A model generated the notes under the pieces. The model saw only the letters and a list, made by a program, of their open reading frames with translations, had not been told where the DNA came from and did no database searches. From an uncultured Eubacteriales bacterium (GTDB lineage Bacteria; Bacillota; Clostridia; Oscillospirales; CAG-272), in assembly GCA_934500855.1 (NCBI GenBank), contig CAKSUH010000065.1, positions 1 to 7,823 on the forward strand: DNA of 7,823 nucleotides, in the 5' to 3' direction. Numbering within the stretch: position 1 is the first letter of the stretch; each line of letters begins with the position of its first letter. The position numbers and the translations under genes were made by a program. Shown piece by piece: positions 6,121 through 7,823 of this stretch.

Positions 6121-7119
6121 TTATACAGCGGAGACGAGGAGCGTTGCGGTTCCAGAGAGGGAAGCGGGAAGTCCTGCGGGCAGAAGCCAGCTTTCCGTGT
6201 TGTCTCCCTTTGCAAGTGTGTAGGAAACGCCGTTGCAGGTCAGCGTCGCAGAGCCGTCCACGCAAAGCAGATGGCGCATTCCCGCAAAGTCGGGGAATGT
6301 GACCGGGGTGCCGTGCAGGGTCAGTCGTTCCACGCGGAAGAATTCGCAGTCGGCAAGCACCTCTCCGTTCGCCAAAGAATCGGAACGGCGGGAGAAGCGG
6401 AGCGCGTTGATCTCGTCCGCCGAGAACGGGCGCACCACATCCAGTGCTTTTTCAATGTGGAGCCGGCGCAGGTTTCCGTCCCTGTCGCGGCGGTTGTAAT
6501 CGTAAACGCGATAGGTCAGGTCGCAGTTCTGCTGAATTTCGGCAATCAGGATTCCGCTGCCGATTGCGTGCAGAAGTCCTGCGGGGATAAAGTAAGTTTC
6601 GCCCTTGCAAACGCGTTGACGGTGCATCACTTCATCGATTTTTCCGGAACGGACCGCCGCGGCAAACTCCGCGCGCCCCACGCCTGCCCGCAGGCCGCAG
6701 ATGATTTCCGCGTCGGGGGCGGCATCCACGATGTACCACATTTCGGTCTTGCCGCGGTCGCCCTCTGCCCGCGCGGCGTAAGCGTCGTCGGGGTGAACCT
6801 GCACCGACAGGCGGTCGGCGGCGTCGATCAGCTTGATCAGGAGCGGGAAGGCTCCCGCAGGATAATCGGGCGCGATAAAAGAGGGACCGGTGCGGCTGAT
6901 GACCTCTTCCAGCGTCTGCCCTGCGAGCGGACCGTTGAGAATTCGGCTCTTTTCGTCTTTGCGGACGGTCAGCTCCCAACTTTCGCCGATCGTGTCCCCG
7001 TCGGACTGCTTGCCCCACTCCCGCACAAGCCGCGTTCCGCCCCAAATGGGGGACTTGGTCACGCAGGAAAGGCGGAACGGGTAGAGTGAGGAAAAGGGTA
7101 CGGATTTGTTGTCTGCCAT
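6121..7119 (-). CDS. manA: Mannose-6-phosphate isomerase, class I (cupin)
   Basis: This 332-residue enzyme interconverts fructose 6-phosphate and mannose 6-phosphate in the cytoplasm, linking mannose use and GDP-mannose/glycoconjugate synthesis to glycolysis. Its length matches the short Bacillus-type ManA. The zinc-site residues expected for the family are present: Gln107 and His109 in SVQVHPDD, Glu126 in KTEMWYI, and His184 in IPAGLLHAIG. WGG (27-29), GESWEL (45-50), FPLLIKLIDA (91-100) and the active-site segment EIQQNCDLTYRVYDYNR (194-210) are also typical. The C-terminal cupin half (about 250-332) is recognisable by GMRHLLCVDGSATL. An in-frame ATG at 7140 exists, but GGAGGAA between it and 7119 makes ATG 7119 (MADNKS) the start. 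It converges on the opp operon and appears to have its own promoter. Confidence 0.95.
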   Translation of the reverse strand: MADNKSVPFSSLYPFRLSCVTKSPIWGGTRLVREWGKQSDGDTIGESWELTVRKDEKSRILNGPLAGQTLEEVISRTGPSFIAPDYPAGAFPLLIKLIDAADRLSVQVHPDDAYAARAEGDRGKTEMWYIVDAAPDAEIICGLRAGVGRAEFAAAVRSGKIDEVMHRQRVCKGETYFIPAGLLHAIGSGILIAEIQQNCDLTYRVYDYNRRDRDGNLRRLHIEKALDVVRPFSADEINALRFSRRSDSLANGEVLADCEFFRVERLTLHGTPVTFPDFAGMRHLLCVDGSATLTCNGVSYTLAKGDNTESWLLPAGLPASLSGTATLLVSAV

Positions 7120-7167
7120 GGTGTTCCTCCGATGCGGCATTGCCGCTGTTTTTTGTTATCTGCCATT

Positions 7168-7196
7168 ATTATAGCACAATCCGGAATGCAAAGCAA
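7168..7196 (-). promoter_or_regulatory. Probable sigma-A promoter of manA (extended -10)
   Basis: On the - strand, TTGCTT (7191-7196) is followed by a 17-base spacer and TATAAT (7168-7173). The spacer ends in TGC, giving an extended TGnTATAAT. The expected start lies about 40 bases before the manA ATG. The -10 is a consensus match; the -35 is weak (TTG only). Confidence 0.7.
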
Positions 7197-7236
7197 GAGA
7201 TACGGAAGCAGAAGATGCGAAATACCGGATTCCGTA

Positions 7237-7746
7237 TCAGGATTGCCTCAAAAGCGGTTCCAATGCGCTTCGCCATACATCGGTCAGGCGCTCAAGCGAA
7301 AAAGCGGCATTGGCGGGACTGGTGGAAGGAAGGACCGTTGGTTCCGGGTAGCCCTGCGGCAGGTCAAACCGACGGTAGAAGCGCTCGGCTGTCTTGCCGT
7401 TGACCGCTACGCATAGCTTCGGGGCGGCGGCGAAAAACGGCGCAAGATCGTTCGGTATCACATCGGCCACACTGCTGTCCGATGACCCCCGGATTTTGCA
7501 GGAAGCGATCACATCCCAAAGTGCGATTCCGTGAGACAACAGGAAGCGCGTTTTTTCCTCGACCGTGCAGGGAACTTCGTCCCGCACCACGCCCGCAAGG
7601 ACCCGCCAGAAACGGTTCTGCGGGTGTGCATAGTAGAACAGTTCCTCCCGCGATTTCACCGACGGGAAGCTCCCGAGAATCAGAATGCGGCTCCTCCCGT
7701 CAAACACGGGCGCGATCGGGTGCCGCTGAACGGATGCAGAATTCAT
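7237..7746 (-). CDS. DNA-deoxyinosine (hypoxanthine-DNA) glycosylase, UDG superfamily
   Basis: This 169-residue protein resembles the HDG family of the uracil-DNA glycosylase superfamily, which removes deaminated adenine (hypoxanthine) from DNA to start base excision repair. Motifs in order are ILILGSFPS (21-29), YYAHPQNRFW (38-47, with Asn44 a likely catalytic residue by family analogy), GIALWDVIASC (73-83), GSSDSSV (87-93), NGKTA (116-120) and LPSTSPANA (139-147), the last being the DNA-minor-groove motif region. There are no cysteines arranged as in the iron-sulfur UDG families. The ATG at 7746 has a modest AAAGGA 11 bases upstream. The gene ends 117 bp before manA, which has its own promoter, so the two need not be co-transcribed. 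Substrate preference (hypoxanthine or uracil) is taken from family resemblance. Confidence 0.88.
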   Translation of the reverse strand: MNSASVQRHPIAPVFDGRSRILILGSFPSVKSREELFYYAHPQNRFWRVLAGVVRDEVPCTVEEKTRFLLSHGIALWDVIASCKIRGSSDSSVADVIPNDLAPFFAAAPKLCVAVNGKTAERFYRRFDLPQGYPEPTVLPSTSPANAAFSLERLTDVWRSALEPLLRQS

Positions 7747-7777
7747 GGCTTCCCATTCCTTTCTATCCTACTATAGA

Positions 7778-7783
7778 ATTATA
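7778..7783 (-). promoter_or_regulatory. Possible -10 box for the DNA glycosylase gene
   Basis: A consensus TATAAT on the - strand lies about 30 bases before the ATG at 7746, in a short AT-rich patch. No good -35 is found 16-18 bases further upstream. An alternative pairing is TTGGAT (7789-7794) with a downstream TAGGAT. The call is tentative. Confidence 0.4.
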
Positions 7784-7823
7784 TAAGTATCCAAGTCGAT
7801 CCGCCCTCATCCGTCGCCAAAGG

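Noticed and set aside
6039..6302. Open frames in the intergenic repeats giving similar peptides (ERVWENFFQEVFP on the + strand at copy 2, REVWRELFQKFPP on the - strand at copy 1)
   Set aside because: The peptide similarity comes from the shared palindromic repeat element. The frames run into antisense of manA or oppF and have no ribosome binding site.
6070..7089. A 339-codon open frame on the + strand antisense to manA
   Set aside because: manA carries all expected motifs on the other strand. The + strand frame starts inside the repeat element and has no family resemblance.
7134..7156. GCGGCA/TGCCGC hairpin followed by TGTTTTTTG on the + strand, resembling a terminator
   Set aside because: The loop is a single base, and no + strand gene leads into it. 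On the - strand it lies in the manA leader without a T-tract. It is probably incidental, though an effect on manA translation cannot be excluded.
7199..7238. Inverted repeat GATACGGA/TCCGTATC at the end of the DNA glycosylase gene
   Set aside because: The stem is 8 bp with a 24-base loop and no T-tract on either strand, too weak to call a terminator.
1..7823. CRISPR arrays, tRNA or rRNA genes, transposases, phage genes
   Set aside because: I saw none. The only repeats are the intergenic elements and the 9-mer array, which lack the regular spacer structure of a CRISPR array.

Overview
The window looks like part of a chromosome of a moderately GC-rich Clostridia-type member of the Bacillota. 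The clues are strong AGGAGG-type ribosome binding sites, tight gene packing, a low-molecular-weight ManA, an HDG-type DNA glycosylase, and intergenic palindromic repeats of a kind I associate with gut Clostridia. The assignment is inferred from style and gene content; no marker gene is present.

Positions 3-5796 (+ strand) hold an oligopeptide/dipeptide ABC importer operon: oppB-type permease (5' end cut off by the window), oppC-type permease, oppD-type ATPase, oppF-type ATPase, then a 69-residue membrane protein. Gaps are 20 bp (B-C) and 15 bp (C-D), D and F overlap by 41 bp, and 28 bp separate F from the small gene, so they are probably one transcript. No substrate-binding protein gene is visible; it may lie upstream of the window.

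Two subunits are far longer than their families. The OppC-like permease (680 residues against about 300) carries what reads as a complete seven-bladed RCC1-type beta-propeller in the extracytoplasmic loop between TM1 and TM2. The OppF-like ATPase (542 residues against about 320-330) carries a helical, coiled-coil-rich insertion of about 180 residues between its Walker A motif and Q-loop. The core permease and ATPase motifs around both insertions are intact, so this appears to be a working importer with one added module outside the cell and one inside. This is the most unusual content of the window.

Positions 5797-6120 are intergenic. They contain four tandem 9-bp repeats, two inverted copies of an 80-90 bp palindrome-bearing repeat element, and between the copies a strong intrinsic terminator for the opp operon.

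Positions 6121-7746 (- strand) hold two convergent housekeeping genes: manA (mannose-6-phosphate isomerase), with its own extended -10 promoter, and upstream of it a DNA-deoxyinosine (hypoxanthine-DNA) glycosylase of the uracil-DNA glycosylase superfamily. The last 77 bases hold only the presumed promoter/leader of the glycosylase gene.
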